DNA from: Anniella stebbinsi | Lineage: Eukaryota; Chordata; Lepidosauria; Squamata; Anniellidae | NCBI GenBank assembly: GCA_029215795.1 | Contig: JARDYH010000002.1 | Location: forward strand, 57,513,001 to 57,577,000 | Length of the DNA: 64,000 nt | Direction: 5' to 3' | In this document: in pieces, positions 10,485-22,337 of the stretch | How the letters are laid out: each line of letters opens with the position of its first letter | Position numbering within the stretch: position 1 is the stretch's first letter | Notes under the pieces: generated by a model | Seen by the model: only the letters and a program-made list of their open reading frames with translations | The model's database searches: none | Told to the model about the DNA's origin: nothing | Program-made: the position numbers and the translations under genes

Positions 10485-11900
10485 CAGGACACCTGAGGTA
10501 TGAGCTTAACTCATGGGCAGGCTGGTATGGGAAGAGGAGCTCTTTCGGGTGTTTGGGTTCCAAGCCATATAGGGTTTTTAAAGACATGCACTTGAATTGG
10601 GCCTGAAGCAAATAGGTAGCCAGTGAAATTCTTTTAAAACTGGTGTAATATGCATAAACCTGGGTGTAGCATCCAAAACTCTGGCAGCCATATTCTGCAC
10701 CAATGGCAGCGACCTCTGTCAGAGGCAGATAGAGAATGTGCTCTATCAAGGGTAGCCCCATGTATAACACAGTGCAGTTATCTAATTGGGAGGTTACAGC
10801 ATGGACTAGCATGGCCAGACTATCCCTGCTCAGAAGTGGCTGCAGCTGGTAAACCAGCTGAAACTAGCAAAAGGCACTCTGTATCACTGAGGCCACTTGG
10901 GCCTCTAGTGACAAAGCAGTCTCTAGTAGTACCCAAACTTTTTCAGGGGAAGTGCAACCTTATACAAAACAGGGAAAACACTTATTTTTGACCCAAGAAC
11001 CATCCAACCATAGTATGTCTTATCAGGATTCCACTTTAATATTGCTCCTCATCCAGCCCATTACCACATCCAAGTACTGGTTCAACACCTCTACAGCCTC
11101 ATCTGATTCATATAAATAGAGCTTGGTGTCATCAACATACTAATCGCACCTCATCCCAAATCCCTGCGTGACCTCACTCAAAGGCTTCATACAATTGTTA
11201 ATGGCTTTATAGAAGACGGATCATTGTGGAACCTCATAAAACAGGTCCACAGGATTGAACATAACCCCCCCCCCCTGCTACTTTCTAGAACTGACCGTAT
11301 AGATAGGAGAGAAACCCATCTATTGTGTATCCCACCTTCAACCCACAGCATAGGTCCAGGAGGGTACTATGTTCGATGCTGTCATGCCCTGGAAAGCCAG
11401 GCGTTCCTTGGCTTGTAATTAATCATGCTTCTCTGTTTCACTGCTTCGTGCATTGCTCTGTACCATTACTGTATTTGGAATTGCTTTTAGTAATGTATTT
11501 TAAATCTGATGTTAATCTTTATATGTGAACCGCTTAGGGTTTTATTATATTAAGCGGTATAGACAAATAAATAAAGCCACTGAGAGATGAAGAAGTATTA
11601 AGTCTTGCCCTGTTTCTCTCCTGATAAAATGCTGTTTCAGTGCCCAAACTGGACTGATATGGTATTAGATAAAATCCATTACATTTAAGAGAGCCCAGGG
11701 CCTGGAGCTGAACCACTAACACCCACTCCAGCATTTTGTCCCAAAAGGGGATATATGTGTGATTGGACAATCATTGATACAACTTTCTGGGTCCAGAAAG
11801 GCATCAGAACCACTCCCTCTTGCAAGAAGGACCCATCTGATCAAATCAGTTCCAAATAATTAGCCAAGATGATCAAGAACGTCACATTTGAAAGCATCAG
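10485..11900 (-). pseudogene. Decayed L2-like LINE ORF2 (reverse transcriptase), antisense, interrupted
   Basis: Minus-strand frames show, in order, the pre-RT block VVQLQALGSLKCNGFYLIPY with SLGTETAFYQE (about 11720-11620), the start of motif A as DSIEHSTLLDLC (about 11385), a worn QGSVLSP-type block, and the catalytic core as YVDDTKLYLYES (about 11135-11100). The C-terminal blocks follow as LDNCTVLYMGLPL and LATYLLQAQFKCMSLKTLYGL (about 10800-10570). Stops and frameshifts are frequent, so it is dead. The order is that of jockey-superfamily LINEs of the L2/CR1 group. A plus-strand LINE tail (11400-11572) is inserted within motif A. Confidence 0.88.
11400..11572 (+). mobile_element. 5'-truncated L2-like LINE tail nested in the antisense LINE
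   Basis: 173 bp ending gtgaaccgcttagggtttta, then a gcggtata box and aaataaataa. It is flanked by the 7-bp direct repeat aaagcca (11393-11399 and 11573-11579), as expected for target-primed reverse transcription. It interrupts the motif A region of the older minus-strand element. Confidence 0.8.
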
Positions 11901-12364
11901 ATTAATTAAAAATCTTATATTGCTTGGTAAGTGAGCTACACTTTCAAAAATAGTAATGAGGTCAGTGTATCTGAAAAAATCAAATTGGACATTTCATTGT
12001 TGAAAATAGCTTTAAGTATCTTCACCAAATGGTTGGGTAGGATTGTGGGAGGGATGACATTTTATGGTTACTAACTAAAGTGAAAAAAGTTCAAAACCTG
12101 AGGAAAATCCATATAACTATTTTTGTCTCAATTTTTTCCCATAGGAAAATGGAATTAATATGATACGTTGGTGGATTACAGCTACTGGAAAACAACCTCT
12201 AGACAATACTACAATCACCCTTTGTTATTGACACAACACAAGGATCAGAATATTCTTCTCTTCGAAATGAACCCATCTCATTAATGTCATATAAAAACAA
12301 ATACAATTTCAGGACACACATCAGCCAGTATCAATAAAGAACACATTGTTAATGTTAATTGTTA

Positions 12365-13147
12365 TTTAATCTAAGTTCTGGATGGGGTTGCACTCCCCCT
12401 GCAAGATCAGGTTCATAGTTTGGGGGTACTCTTAGATCCATCACTGGCACTGGAGGCCAAAGTGGCTGTGGCGGCTCAGAGTGCCTTTTACCAGTTTTGC
12501 CTGATTCACCAGCTACACCCTCTCTTGGACAGGGATAGCTTGGCCATGGTGGTACAGGCATTAGTAACTGCAAGGTTGGATTAATGCATTGTGCTCTACA
12601 TTGGGATGCCCTTAAAGCTCCTCTGGAAGCTGGAGCTAGAGCAGAATGCAGCAGCTTGGCTGTTGTCGGGAGCTGCCTATGCTCCTTTGCTGAGGGAACT
12701 GCACTGGCTGTCTATTCACTACCAGGCCAGGTTTAAGGTTCTGGTACTAGTGTACAAAGCCCTAAGCAACTTGGGACCAGGATACCTGCGAGAGCGCCTT
12801 CTTCTTCACCAACCTACCCAGCCACTGAGGTCTTCTGAGGGCATGCTCCTTGTGGTTTCACATGGTCCTAAGGCCGAATGGAGTCCACCAGGAGAAGAGC
12901 CTTCAGCGTGGTGGCCCCCTTTTTATGGAACTCCCTGCTGTTGGAGGTCAGTCAGGCGCCAACATTGTATTGTTTTCGGAACCTCCTGAAAACATTGTTT
13001 CAAAAAGCTTTCCCAGAATAACCAGCCGTGGTTTAGTCTGTACCTGTACTTTTATAATGTAATTTTTCATGATGTTCTTATTCTGTTTTTATTATTTTAC
13101 CTCATTTGTTCACCGCTCTGAAATCCTCAGATAGGGAGCGGTATAGG
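12365..13147 (+). pseudogene. L2-like LINE, ORF2 C-terminus and 3' UTR
   Basis: The 5' part (ttctggatggggttgcactc) aligns with 16735-16755 of the larger plus-strand LINE, so they are one family. The frame starting at 12591 reads LYIGMPLKLLWKLELEQNAA, then LLRELHWLSIHYQARFKVLV and YKALSNLGPGYLRERL, the diagnostic C-terminal block of L2/CR1-type elements. It ends in a box reading accgctctgaaatcctc and gggagcggtatagg. It is 5'-truncated and has internal frameshifts. Confidence 0.88.
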
Positions 13148-13560
13148 AAGATTGCCATACTCCCAGAGGATTTGTATTTGTGGAGTGGGGGAGGTGGAAG
13201 ACATGGTGCATTATTTACTATATTGTCCCCTGTATAAGGAGGTTAGGGCCCGCTTTTTGGGGGACCTTTTGAAAGTAAGAGCAGGTTGGACAGTGGTTGA
13301 TACCATCTGTGATTTGTTAGCAGGACACTCCAAACCTATTACAATTAAAGTAGCAACTTTTGCAATGGCAGCAAAAAAAATCGCCAATCCCTCCTAGAGG
13401 AAGCTGGAATGGACTGCAGGGGGGATCATTTGTATTAGGTAAACTTTAGCTCTCATATCAGGCGGTATTTAGTATGGGCAAGTTGTAAGAATGGGATTGA
13501 TTTTATGGTTGTAACGGCCTTTGTACTATATACAAATAAAATTTGTTGTTGTTGTTGTAA
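13148..13560 (+). pseudogene. Different LINE family: zinc-knuckle C-terminus and (GTT)n tail
   Basis: The frame 13152-13397 reads RICICGVGEVEDMVHYLLYC followed by PLYKEVRARFLGDLL. This is a CxC...H...C knuckle of the type found at the end of some non-LTR reverse transcriptases, followed by a 3' UTR ending aaataaaatttgttgttgtt. The knuckle and the GTT-type tail differ from the L2-like copies around it. The upstream RT domain is absent, so this is a 5'-truncated insertion directly abutting the preceding LINE tail. The exact clade is not determined. Confidence 0.7.
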
Positions 13561-13689
13561 ATAAATAAAATAATAAATAACTAAAACACGCTAAATCATA
13601 TCCCAAACAATTTAGGGCTATCAGACTTTTTTCCAATTAAAAATGCACAACCTTATATCATTGACAGCTGAGGTTATATTTAAGTGAAC

Positions 13690-13890
13690 TTAGAAAGGAA
13701 CATAGGGAGCGGACTTACACCAAATCAGACCCTTGGTCTATCTAGCCCACTATTGTCTACACTGAATTGCAACAGTTCTCCAGGGTTTCAGGCAGGAATT
13801 TTCCTTCACTATCTGGAGATGCTGGACATAGAAACTGGGACCGCCTGCATGCAAAGCAGCCTCTCTACCATTAAGCTGTGACTCCTCCCC
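13690..13890 (-). mobile_element. tRNA-derived SINE, antisense
   Basis: On the minus strand it starts with an A-box-like cacagcttaatggtagaga, continues gctgctttgcatgcagg and a worn B box, then tctccagatagtgaagg, ccctggagaactg and ggaccaagggtctgattt-type body sequence (grctagatagaccaagggtc). It is the same family as 35035-35226. RNA polymerase III promoter structure is inferred from the boxes. The copy is diverged. Confidence 0.8.
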
Positions 13891-14184
13891 TTGAGCTATG
13901 TCAACTTGCCCCCATCTGAATCTGTGCAACCCCCCTGCCCAAGTATGGAAGTGGAACTTTAACAAGACTTTCCAAATTAATGAACACATTCTATAACCTA
14001 CTTGAACACAAAATGAAGTAATTGGTTTATTCGACTGAATGAAGCTAGCAAAAGTAAGTGGTTTGTAGATTGTACAACAATTTACACATGCCTTAGACAT
14101 TCAGAAACCCCATAAAATGTGACAGATCAAGTACCTTGTGCAAGAGGAAGGGCTTAGCCCACCACCAGAAGGCAATGGAGAAAG

Positions 14185-14275
14185 GTCAAAATGAGCCTCC
14201 TTAGGAAGGTACTTCAAAGGACCTTCTGATGTAAAACATGTGCTCTACCTCTGAGCCATGACCCCTCCCGGTTCC
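14185..14275 (-). mobile_element. Partial tRNA-derived SINE, antisense
   Basis: The minus strand reads gtcatggctcagaggtagag and catgttttacatcagaaggtcc, the A-box half of the same SINE family. The body is missing or degraded beyond about 14190. Confidence 0.65.
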
Positions 14276-14879
14276 AAAGCCTGGGAGCGGCCACTTAAAA
14301 GACCCTCTCTTATGTCCCAACCAAACGCCACTCATTAAGTTAGCAGAACACACAGGAGAGTTTCTCTAGAAGAAACGGGCAGACTCATATGGGAAAAGGC
14401 AGATATTTTCACATCCTGGTCCTTATCTGATTTTCTGGATGGGTACCACCAAGACACTCTCCTTCTAAGCCAGCGTGATCCCCCTTCTAGCATGAGGAAG
14501 TAATTATTTGTTTTGGGGGAAGAGGGCGGAATCATCTGTAAAGAAGAGACCATATGTTCAGGTAGACTATGACAGAGTTTTCCCATCCTGCTGTCTGCCT
14601 GCTACCTGTGGCTGCTTCAGGGAGGCTTCTGGGTCCAAATTATGTGGTCACTTTACAGGGTCAGTCCCCTCTTTCTCTAGGAGACTCCCTGTCATGTAGC
14701 TTGCATCAGCCTTCTGGGGCTGCATCATAAAAAGGTGGGCTGCCTAGAGGCAGGACCACCACCTAAGCAGCATTACCAAAGGAGTTATTCCTTTGGGGGA
14801 AGTTGCTTTGGGGGAGATGCAAGGACAAGGGCCAGCCCTTTTACACTGGTTGCCCAGTTCTTAAGGTCTTTGTGGAGGA

Positions 14880-17540
14880 TGTTGTGCTGGCTTATCTTTT
14901 AGGACCTGATCATGTTCCTGGGAAAGAAGATATGGGACAAAGTTGCAGGACCTGAGGAGATCCCAGTTAGTGTGATTACAGATATAGAGAGATATGGCAT
15001 TGGGTGGAGGGCTAGCCACATATGGGGAAGATCTCCCAGACTGTTGGTTCTGTGGGACATCAACATTCATAACAAGAGTCCCTTGTCTAGGATGGCTCAG
15101 GATTCCATGGCTTCCAAGACGCCCATGGGCCTGTCCCCAAATGTCATCGTCCCAACATATGTAGCAGGGCAAGTGTAGACTTTTTTTGCAGCTGGCCATG
15201 GCCATGGTCAGATCACCTTCAGTTGAGATTTAGACTTTTCCCTTCTGCAAGGGTAGTGGACCTATTAAGATGGTTCACCCCAGAGGATAATGGAACCTGA
15301 TGGCTTCTGGACATTCTGGGTTTTTTCCTGACTGATATGGCTAGCTCTCCTCCTGAAAGCTTGGTTGATCTTAAGAATGCAGAAATTACCTGGGCTATTG
15401 GCACAATTGCTCCCGAGCACCCTCTCCACAACAGAGCTCATATACCCCAATGGTATACCCCAGAACTGAGAACGATGAAACAAAATAGGACACAGTTTGA
15501 GTGTAAATGGAGAATTCCTTATGGATGTAACTGAATACGGGTATGTGCCTATCCTCAAGTATATGCAGGAGGATTGAAGGTGCAAAGAAGCACTATTTCT
15601 CTACCTCTATTAAATCCTCTACTTGCTGCCCAACTGAATTTTTTAGGATTGTTCAGGGCTTATTGTATGCTTACCCTAGGAAGGCTGTGGAGCCATTGGT
15701 GGCCCACTGCGATATGTTTGAAAGATACTTCCAAGATAAAATACCTTGTATCCACCAGTCCACCAGAACTCCAGTGTTATAGCAGGTAATTTAGGTGAGT
15801 TAACCAGAACATAGTCTTGTTTCGTTTTGCTGGATGAATTTCAATAGGTACATCTTGAGGATGTAGACACGGTACTTGGATAGGTTTGAGCAGTCCAACT
15901 TCTATATTGGATTATTGTCCCTCTTGGCTTACAAAAAGGGAGTGAACAACTGCCTGGGCCAGGGAGGTGATTATGCCTCCTTGCGAGAAGGAGTGTTTCA
16001 GGCTGCCTGAAAGAGGAATAGTGAGACCACTCCTGAATAAATTCTCCCTGGATCCAGAAGATATTGTAGAACAATACTGTATTAACAACTTTACGCCAGT
16101 GGCAAATATTTCTTTCTTGGGAAAGGTCATTGAGCGGGTAGTTGCTGATCAACTCTGTATATTCTTAGATGAGATCAATTATTTGGATTTATTTCAGTTG
16201 GGGTTCAACCTGGGTTTTGGCACAGAAATGATTACCTAGGTTAGGAGAGAGACAGTGGGAGTGTGACCCTGTTGATTCTCCTTGATCTCTCTGTGGCTTT
16301 TGATACCATCAACCATCATATCCTTCTGAGGTTATTGTCTGAGTTGGGAAAGGGAGGTATTGCTCTCAGTAGTGTCGCTCCTACTTGGATGGTGGCTCCA
16401 GAAGGTAGTACTTGGCCAATATTGATTGGCCCATGGATCCTCCAGTATGGGGCTTTGCAGGTGGCAGTTTTGTCCCCCATGCTATTTACCATCTACATGA
16501 AACCATTGAACAGAGTCATCAGAAGTTTTGGAGTGTATTTCCATCAACATGCTGATGACATGCAGCTCCATTTCTTCTTTTCATCCTTATCAGGTGAGGT
16601 TGTGAATGTGCAAGAACAGTGGCCGGCTGCAACAATGAATTAGACGAGGGCTAAGAAACTGAAGTTCAATCCAGACAAGACTGAGATGCTGTTATTGAGT
16701 GGTTCTTCAGACCAGATGGAGGGTCTTCAACCTGTTCTGGATGGAGTTGCACTCCCACTGAAGAAGCAGATTTATAGCTTGGGGCTTCTCCTGGAGTCAT
16801 CATTGTCACTTGAGGCTCAGTGGCACTGAATGCCTTCTACCAGCTTCAATTGGTGGCCTAGCTATGCCCCTATCTGGGCAAGAATAACCTGGCTTCAGTA
16901 GTCTATATTCTGGTAATCTTCAAGTCTGCAATGTATTCTATGTGGGACTGCCTTTGAAGACAGTTCAGAAGATGCAGCTTGTACAAAATGTGGTGGCCAA
17001 TTTGACAGCAGAAGCCAGGAGGCTTGCTCACTTTCATTGGCTGCCTGAACATTTCTGAGCCCAATTCAAGGTCCTGGTTTTGACCTATAAAGTCTTACAT
17101 GGTTCAGGACGACAATACCTGAAGATCGTCTCTCTTCGTATGAAATTACCCATATGCAACGCTCATCATCCGATGGCTTCCCCTCTAAGTGCCTCCTCCG
17201 AGGAAGGCTAGGAGGATGGCAAGAAGGGAGAGGGCCTTCTCAGCATTAGCCCTCCAATTCAATGCTCTGCCCACTGAAGACTGCCCGGCACCAACATTGT
17301 TATCTTTTTGGTGCTGGTTTACGATATTTCCTCTACTCCCAGGCATTTGATGGCATATGATGGGTTATTTTATCAAGTCCTGGTATCTTATTGTAAATGT
17401 TTTTAGCTGTTTTAAATTGTTTTAAAATTTTGTATGTTAAAATTTTTATATTACATATTTTTCAGTTGAAATGTGAACTACCCATAGACCTGTGGCTATG
17501 GGCAGTATAGAAATATGAAAAAATGAATGAATTAATGAAC
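14880..17540 (+). pseudogene. L2-like LINE: endonuclease, reverse transcriptase and 3' end (decayed)
   Basis: This is the most complete LINE in the window. The endonuclease remnant includes LLVLWDINIH (about 15040-15070, the GDFNIH block) and VIVPTYVAGQV (the PTHxxGHTLDL block). RT follows: PLLNKFSLDPED and SFLGKVIERVVADQL (about 16030-16160), motif A LLDLSVAFDTINHHILLRLL (16279-16335), an SPMLFTIYMKPLNRVI block, and the catalytic box HADDMQL (16549-16569, normally YADDTQL). The C-terminus resumes at 16735 and the tail ends near aaaaatgaatgaattaatga. Multiple stops and frameshifts mean it is inactive. The clade call is from motif style only. Confidence 0.9.
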
Positions 17541-18659
17541 TTATTCTCCTAAGTAGTCTCATGATTCAGACTTTAGGAGGCAGAATGAAATCAATTGACA
17601 TACAAGAGATAAACAGCTGGTTTGAATGGAATGAGGAACCATGCTTTCCTTTGGGCTAAGCACTCCAACTCCCCTTCCTTTGAACAGCCATGAGGAAGAG
17701 ATCATAAGCTCTCACTTCTGGTTTTAAACTAATTACAGTTCCCTCTTACATACCAAACTAGAGAACTGTGGGTAGTTTACTGTGGTTAGTCTACTTCATG
17801 CAAGAACCTATGGTTTCCCATGACTTCCAAACCAGCCCAATGTTTGTATAACATTGTTGCTAGAAATCAAAACAGGAAAACCAATACAATACTAATTCTT
17901 CCAAATCCATTTGATTTCACTAGGTGTAGCAGAATTACTAGCAACAACAACAACAAAAGTCCCTCCCCACCCCTCATGTCCAGGGTGCATGACTAAATAC
18001 TTTTAAACCTGGAGATTTTTCAAGGCAATTAGTGATGCCTTACAGAAGTCTACTGTTCGAAAGGGACCACCCGCCCCCCCAAGCAAACATCCCAGTGGGC
18101 ATGTCCAAGCGCTTTGGATACAGTTGCCAATAAAATCATCAGAAATTAGGCATTATTGGTAGGATAATTAAAACATGTTGTAACAAATCTTAATTATTGC
18201 TAAAAACAAATATAAAGGCATTAAGGAACTTAATTGTACTTAAGTACAATTAAATGTACCTAGTTCCTGATCATAAATTTTAACACCATTATTGCAATGG
18301 TAGCATAGTATATGGCTGCACTGGTCCAGACTCTTTCTGAAAACTAAAAATGTAGAAATAAAAATCTGTTTCCTCCCCCCCCCACCCCAACTGTTCAGTT
18401 TCCTTCTAGTTTTTTATTATGGACACAAATGTGTGGAACCATCAATTAAGTGAACACCTAACTATTAAGCAGTGATTAGCAGGTTTAAGTGAATGATGGT
18501 TAAGTGGCACATGTGGTTCAAAGAGCCTTTCACCAACTGTGGTTGCTGTGCCATCTGTGACCCTTGCTGAGAAAACCTGATATTATAACAGTTACCCTTT
18601 GGTAACATCCAAATCAGATTAGCATTTCAGTAGTATCCAAATTAGTTGTGGGATTGGCT

Positions 18660-18915
18660 GCAAATTTTAATACGCCCAGAATCATGCCAGTGCTTAAAGA
18701 GCTGTATCGGCTACCAGTGCATTTCTGGACATAATTCAAGGAGTTAGTTTTGCAATATAAAGTACTATGTGATCTGGGATCAGAGATTCTGAAGAGAACC
18801 CATGGCTTCAGAATTTCCAGAAATTGTAGATCTCTAGTCTTCTTTTTACATAGCTTTTATAAATTATTTTGGAGGACTAAAGGCTGGGTGGCAGTATATT
18901 AATATCTTATCTTTA
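18660..18915 (+). pseudogene. Short L2-like LINE 3' fragment
   Basis: The frame reads MPVLKELYRLPVHF, then FKELVLQYKVLCDLGSEIL, matching the LHWLPVxxRxxFKxLxLxYKALxxLGP block of the other copies. A gggtggcagtatatt tail follows. Only the last part of the element is present. Confidence 0.75.
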
Positions 18916-19038
18916 AAAAATCATTCATAATTTTAAAAGAGCATATTTCATAATCTAAAATTGTTCAATTTTTCCATTAAAAAAAAGTCCATGAAAACAA
19001 AATGGGGAAACCCATGTTGTTCACCTTAAATATTTCCT

Positions 19039-19056
19039 CCCCCCCCCCCCCCCCCC
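19039..19056. repeat. Poly-C run (18 bp)
   Basis: Eighteen uninterrupted C in EFNA5 intron 4, that is poly-G in the transcript. Such runs are length-unstable and also prone to sequencing error. Confidence 0.9.
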
Positions 19057-20959
19057 GGACCTTCACATCTCTACTTTTAACAAATTGTTGTAAACTGGCA
19101 GAGGCCTAATTGGTGGAAAGGGGGAATATACATATTTATAAAATAAATCAATAACAAATATAACTGATGGGCAACTGCCTGAATTATCCTCACCAGACAT
19201 CCTTTTGTACAAGACAACTTGAGAGCATACAAATCAGGCATATAAACTACAAAACTAGAATATTAGTACACAGTTTAGACAGCATGCAATAAAATTTAGC
19301 AGAACTGTACCTGTTAATGAAGCAACATGTTAATAGAAAGCTGTTAACAATCTGGGAATTATTATCAAGTACTTGCTCATGAAACCTTGTGAAAATGCTC
19401 TAGTTTCAAAGGTAGGAGCTGGCTCTGGTCCAACTTTTTGTATATGCTGCAATGTGCTCACCTGCAAATGGGCTTCCCCATTAACTCCAAAGTTGGCTGC
19501 AGCTCTCTACAAGCAAATGGGGTGCAAAGGTGAAGCTTATCATCAAAGTTAGGAAGAAGGCTCTGACTGCATGAGAGATCTCTCTCATACAAAAAAGAAG
19601 CCCTTGTGTCACCCTGATTGCATTTTATTTTTAGACATTTCTCTGCACAAATAATCTTCTTCACTCCACTAACACTTTAGACCAGCCTCCTTAAAGTGGT
19701 ACCCCCCAGATGTGTTGAACTGCAATTCTCATCATTCCCAGCCAGCATGGCCAAAGGCTGCTTTAAATTGTGTCTGACTATAATGACTCAGGAACTTAGT
19801 TGTTCTGCTCTTCTTCTCTAAAAGATATTCCTAAACTCTTTTAGAATCTTCGCAATCAAAAAAGGAGAATTCCCACTGCTGCAGCTGAAAATAGTAGGAT
19901 TTGCAGCTGTTCTACATCTCTATGAAAACTTATTTTTTTATATATGTAGTTTGCTTTACTGATAGCAATTGCTGTTAAGTTGAACTGGATTGGTTTTTGT
20001 CAACACAACTAATTTAAGACTAACTCTAACTCTAAACATGACTAAGTCTGGATCCAACCCATTGTTTTTAACATAACCTCTTGATCCAAATGCATGGCAG
20101 CAGAATTTGGGACACTCTGGATGTAACAGTTCCCAAGTTCCTCCCATCATATACAAGAATCCCCTCTTTCCATATCTATGGTTTAAGCTTAATTCAGCAT
20201 CAGCTTTAACCATGGAGAAGCTGCTTCGCAAGTCATGATTAAGAGAGAATCCTGGTTAGCATTAACTGTGGTTAAAGACAGCAGGAAAAGAATCACATGC
20301 AAAAAGGAATGGCTGGCAGAAAGGAATGCATAATCCCATGACACACTTGTTACCTCCTAATATTAATTAAGCATAACGGGCCTTAAAGACAATTTTTTAG
20401 TATTAACAGTTGGCCCTACATTCATTCTCTACAAGAGGAGAAAGAAACATTCCCAATTCCACAGGATAAGAGTATACTTCTTTTATACAAAGCAGCAATT
20501 ATGCAGGAAAACTGAAGCAAAATCATGTGACAAGACAAGACTATACTCAAGGGTAGCAGAAGTTATTTTCTATCCCACAGGCTTGAATACAAATAACAAA
20601 TACCCATATATGCTCCCCCAAAGATTCTGTATTTGTTGAACAATGCCGAAAGCTGCTTAAGTAGAAGTAATGTCTATATACATATTATGCAGAGAGTTTA
20701 GCATTTAAAATTCCCTTAGTATTTTCACTATACAAACAGAAGAAAATTGCCTAGTTCACAAGTATCCTTTGAAATAACCTAAAAGGTAAAACTTATTGCA
20801 GACTGGCTTGCAAAAATAAATGTATTTGCAAGTAATTATTTGTAAAACATGTTTACTTGTAAACAATCGGTTGGCAGTGTGCATTTTTGAATCCATACAC
20901 ACATTCAACATATATACAGATACATATTTTAATGAGCGCAAACCAGTTAAAATGATGGA

Positions 20960-21062
20960 GATTTAAGTTCTACTGGTTTCAATAGAGTATGGTTGGGTAT
21001 GTGCTGAATTCCACTGAAATCAGATACATTTAAAAGTGTTTAACTGGCAGAATCGCACCCTT
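20960..21062. repeat. Fragment of a common interspersed repeat
   Basis: Contains tttaagttctactggtttca, ccactgaaatcag and gcagaatcgcaccctta, a pattern shared with short reptile repeats built around a 'cagtggaattcag / ttactcccaagag' theme (compare 45795-45855). The class is unknown. Confidence 0.35.
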
Positions 21063-21477
21063 AATTTGCATAGCAAAATGCCCAAATGTGTGTATATTTT
21101 ACTCACATTTATGTAAGCATTTGAACTGCAGGCAGTCTTTGAAAGCATACTTACTTATCCCTTCCAAAATTAGCCTGAACATTAATATACTTAGTAAAAC
21201 ATATTTGATTAGGTATTTTACAGGGATCTACATGAACACTATAAGTGGCTTTCACATGTGATATTAGTTTAAAAGTACAGAAGGACAGAGAATAATAACT
21301 GGTAAAAAGCAATCTGTTCCCAGTCTAAAGCCTGTAATGATTTTTTATTTTACTCACAAGAACTTACTGGATATTTGCTCTAACACAGAGCTCAAGGTGA
21401 CATTTTTGCAAAGGCAGTTTGATAATGTAAAATTCTGTCCACCAATTGGAACATTTTATTATTTAGGAAAACACTGG

Positions 21478-21815
21478 TTGAGTTCACACAACACAACAAC
21501 CTACACTCAAGATTGAGTATGGGCTGAGTGAGAGTTGTTGTTGAACCATGGATTGTTGTTAAACTGTGGGTTGTTGTGTTGTATGAACACAGCCATGCCA
21601 ACAAACCATGGTTTGTAAATCATGAACAACCCACAAAAAGAACCCATGGTTTGTTGTTAGGTTGCAAATGGTGGGTTGTTCATGATTAACAAACCATGGT
21701 TTGTTAGTGCGGCTGGGTTCACACAATGCAAGAACTCACATTTCAACAACCACCCACAGTTCAGCAACAATTCACAATCACCGATACTCGAATATGTGTT
21801 GTGTGATCCAAATCA
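21478..21815. mobile_element. Foldback (MITE-like) element with AACCATGGTTTG motifs
   Basis: Starts near gttgagttcacacaacaca and ends near atgtgttgtgtgatcc, so the ends are inverted copies (ttcacacaacac / gtgttgtgtga). The interior is full of inverted copies of caaaccatggtttg, aacaaccca and tgggttgtt. Two inner copies of caaaccatggtttgt-type palindromes lie near 21602 and 21690. No coding capacity. Similar weaker elements lie near 36290-36550, 40500-41585 and 53060-53275. Confidence 0.6.
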
Positions 21816-22256
21816 TTATTTCATAAGCTATGTATTATGGAGAGGAAAACCACTTGTTTAAATGCAAATGAACAATATTTGAAGTATTTATACACATATA
21901 CATTTTCTTTCTTAAGCATTTACCTCCTGAATGGATACTGTGGTGCGGCAACTTACTATAAAAATGGGGTGGGAATGGGGACAGAATAACTGCTAAATTT
22001 TAAAATTTGGGATGCCATGTCTGAGTAAATAAGTTGTCATGGAAAAAAAGCATACTTTGCTTCCCGTCTGTTACAAGAGAATACTAGCACTAGCAAATGA
22101 GATATACCATAAGCAATATTAGATAGCACTGTGAGAAATGAGTAAAAGCAGAGTCATTTTACCATGCAAATCATGCAGAGAGAAAGAGGGGAAGAGAAGC
22201 AAAAGCACCAGAGGGATAGAGGCATTTGTTAAAAGAGATTCTCTAAGCATACTAAC

Positions 22257-22337
22257 CTGCTGGTTCTAATGAATTTTCTACTTTGTCGTTAACATCGAAA
22301 ACACGATCATGAACACCTATAGTTTTCATACAGTTGT
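22257..22337 (-). CDS. EFNA5: EFNA5 exon 4: alternatively used 27-codon stalk exon
   Basis: The acceptor ctatttttgttatag precedes 22337 and the donor CAG|gttagt follows 22257. The 81-nt exon is open only in the frame that starts with two bases finishing an Asn codon from exon 3. It reads N-NCMKTIGVHDRVF then DVNDKVENSLEPA and leaves one base (G) for the Asp of exon 5. This is residues 162-188 of ephrin-A5, with Asn for the human Ser before Cys. Both boundaries are phase 1, so skipping the exon keeps the frame and makes a junctional Asn. A shorter ephrin-A5 lacking exactly this segment is known in mammals. The segment is the stalk between the receptor-binding domain and the anchor. Confidence 0.98.

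Larger units (their letters stand above)
10219..22256 (-). other. EFNA5: EFNA5 intron 4 (12.0 kb)
   Basis: The intron is bounded by the donor gttagt below 22257 and the acceptor aacag above 10218. It is filled mainly by L2-like LINE fragments, SINEs and microsatellites listed separately. Stretches 11900-12360, 17540-18660 and 18920-21470 hold no feature I can name beyond short common-repeat motifs (for example gttgaactgcaattctcat near 19715). Confidence 0.93.

Noticed and set aside
13690..13890. Functional tRNA gene
   Set aside because: A- and B-box-like sequences are present but the tRNA fold is lost and the downstream body is that of a SINE.
14880..17540. Active LINE
   Set aside because: Frameshifts and stops interrupt both the endonuclease and RT, and the catalytic box is altered to HADDMQL.
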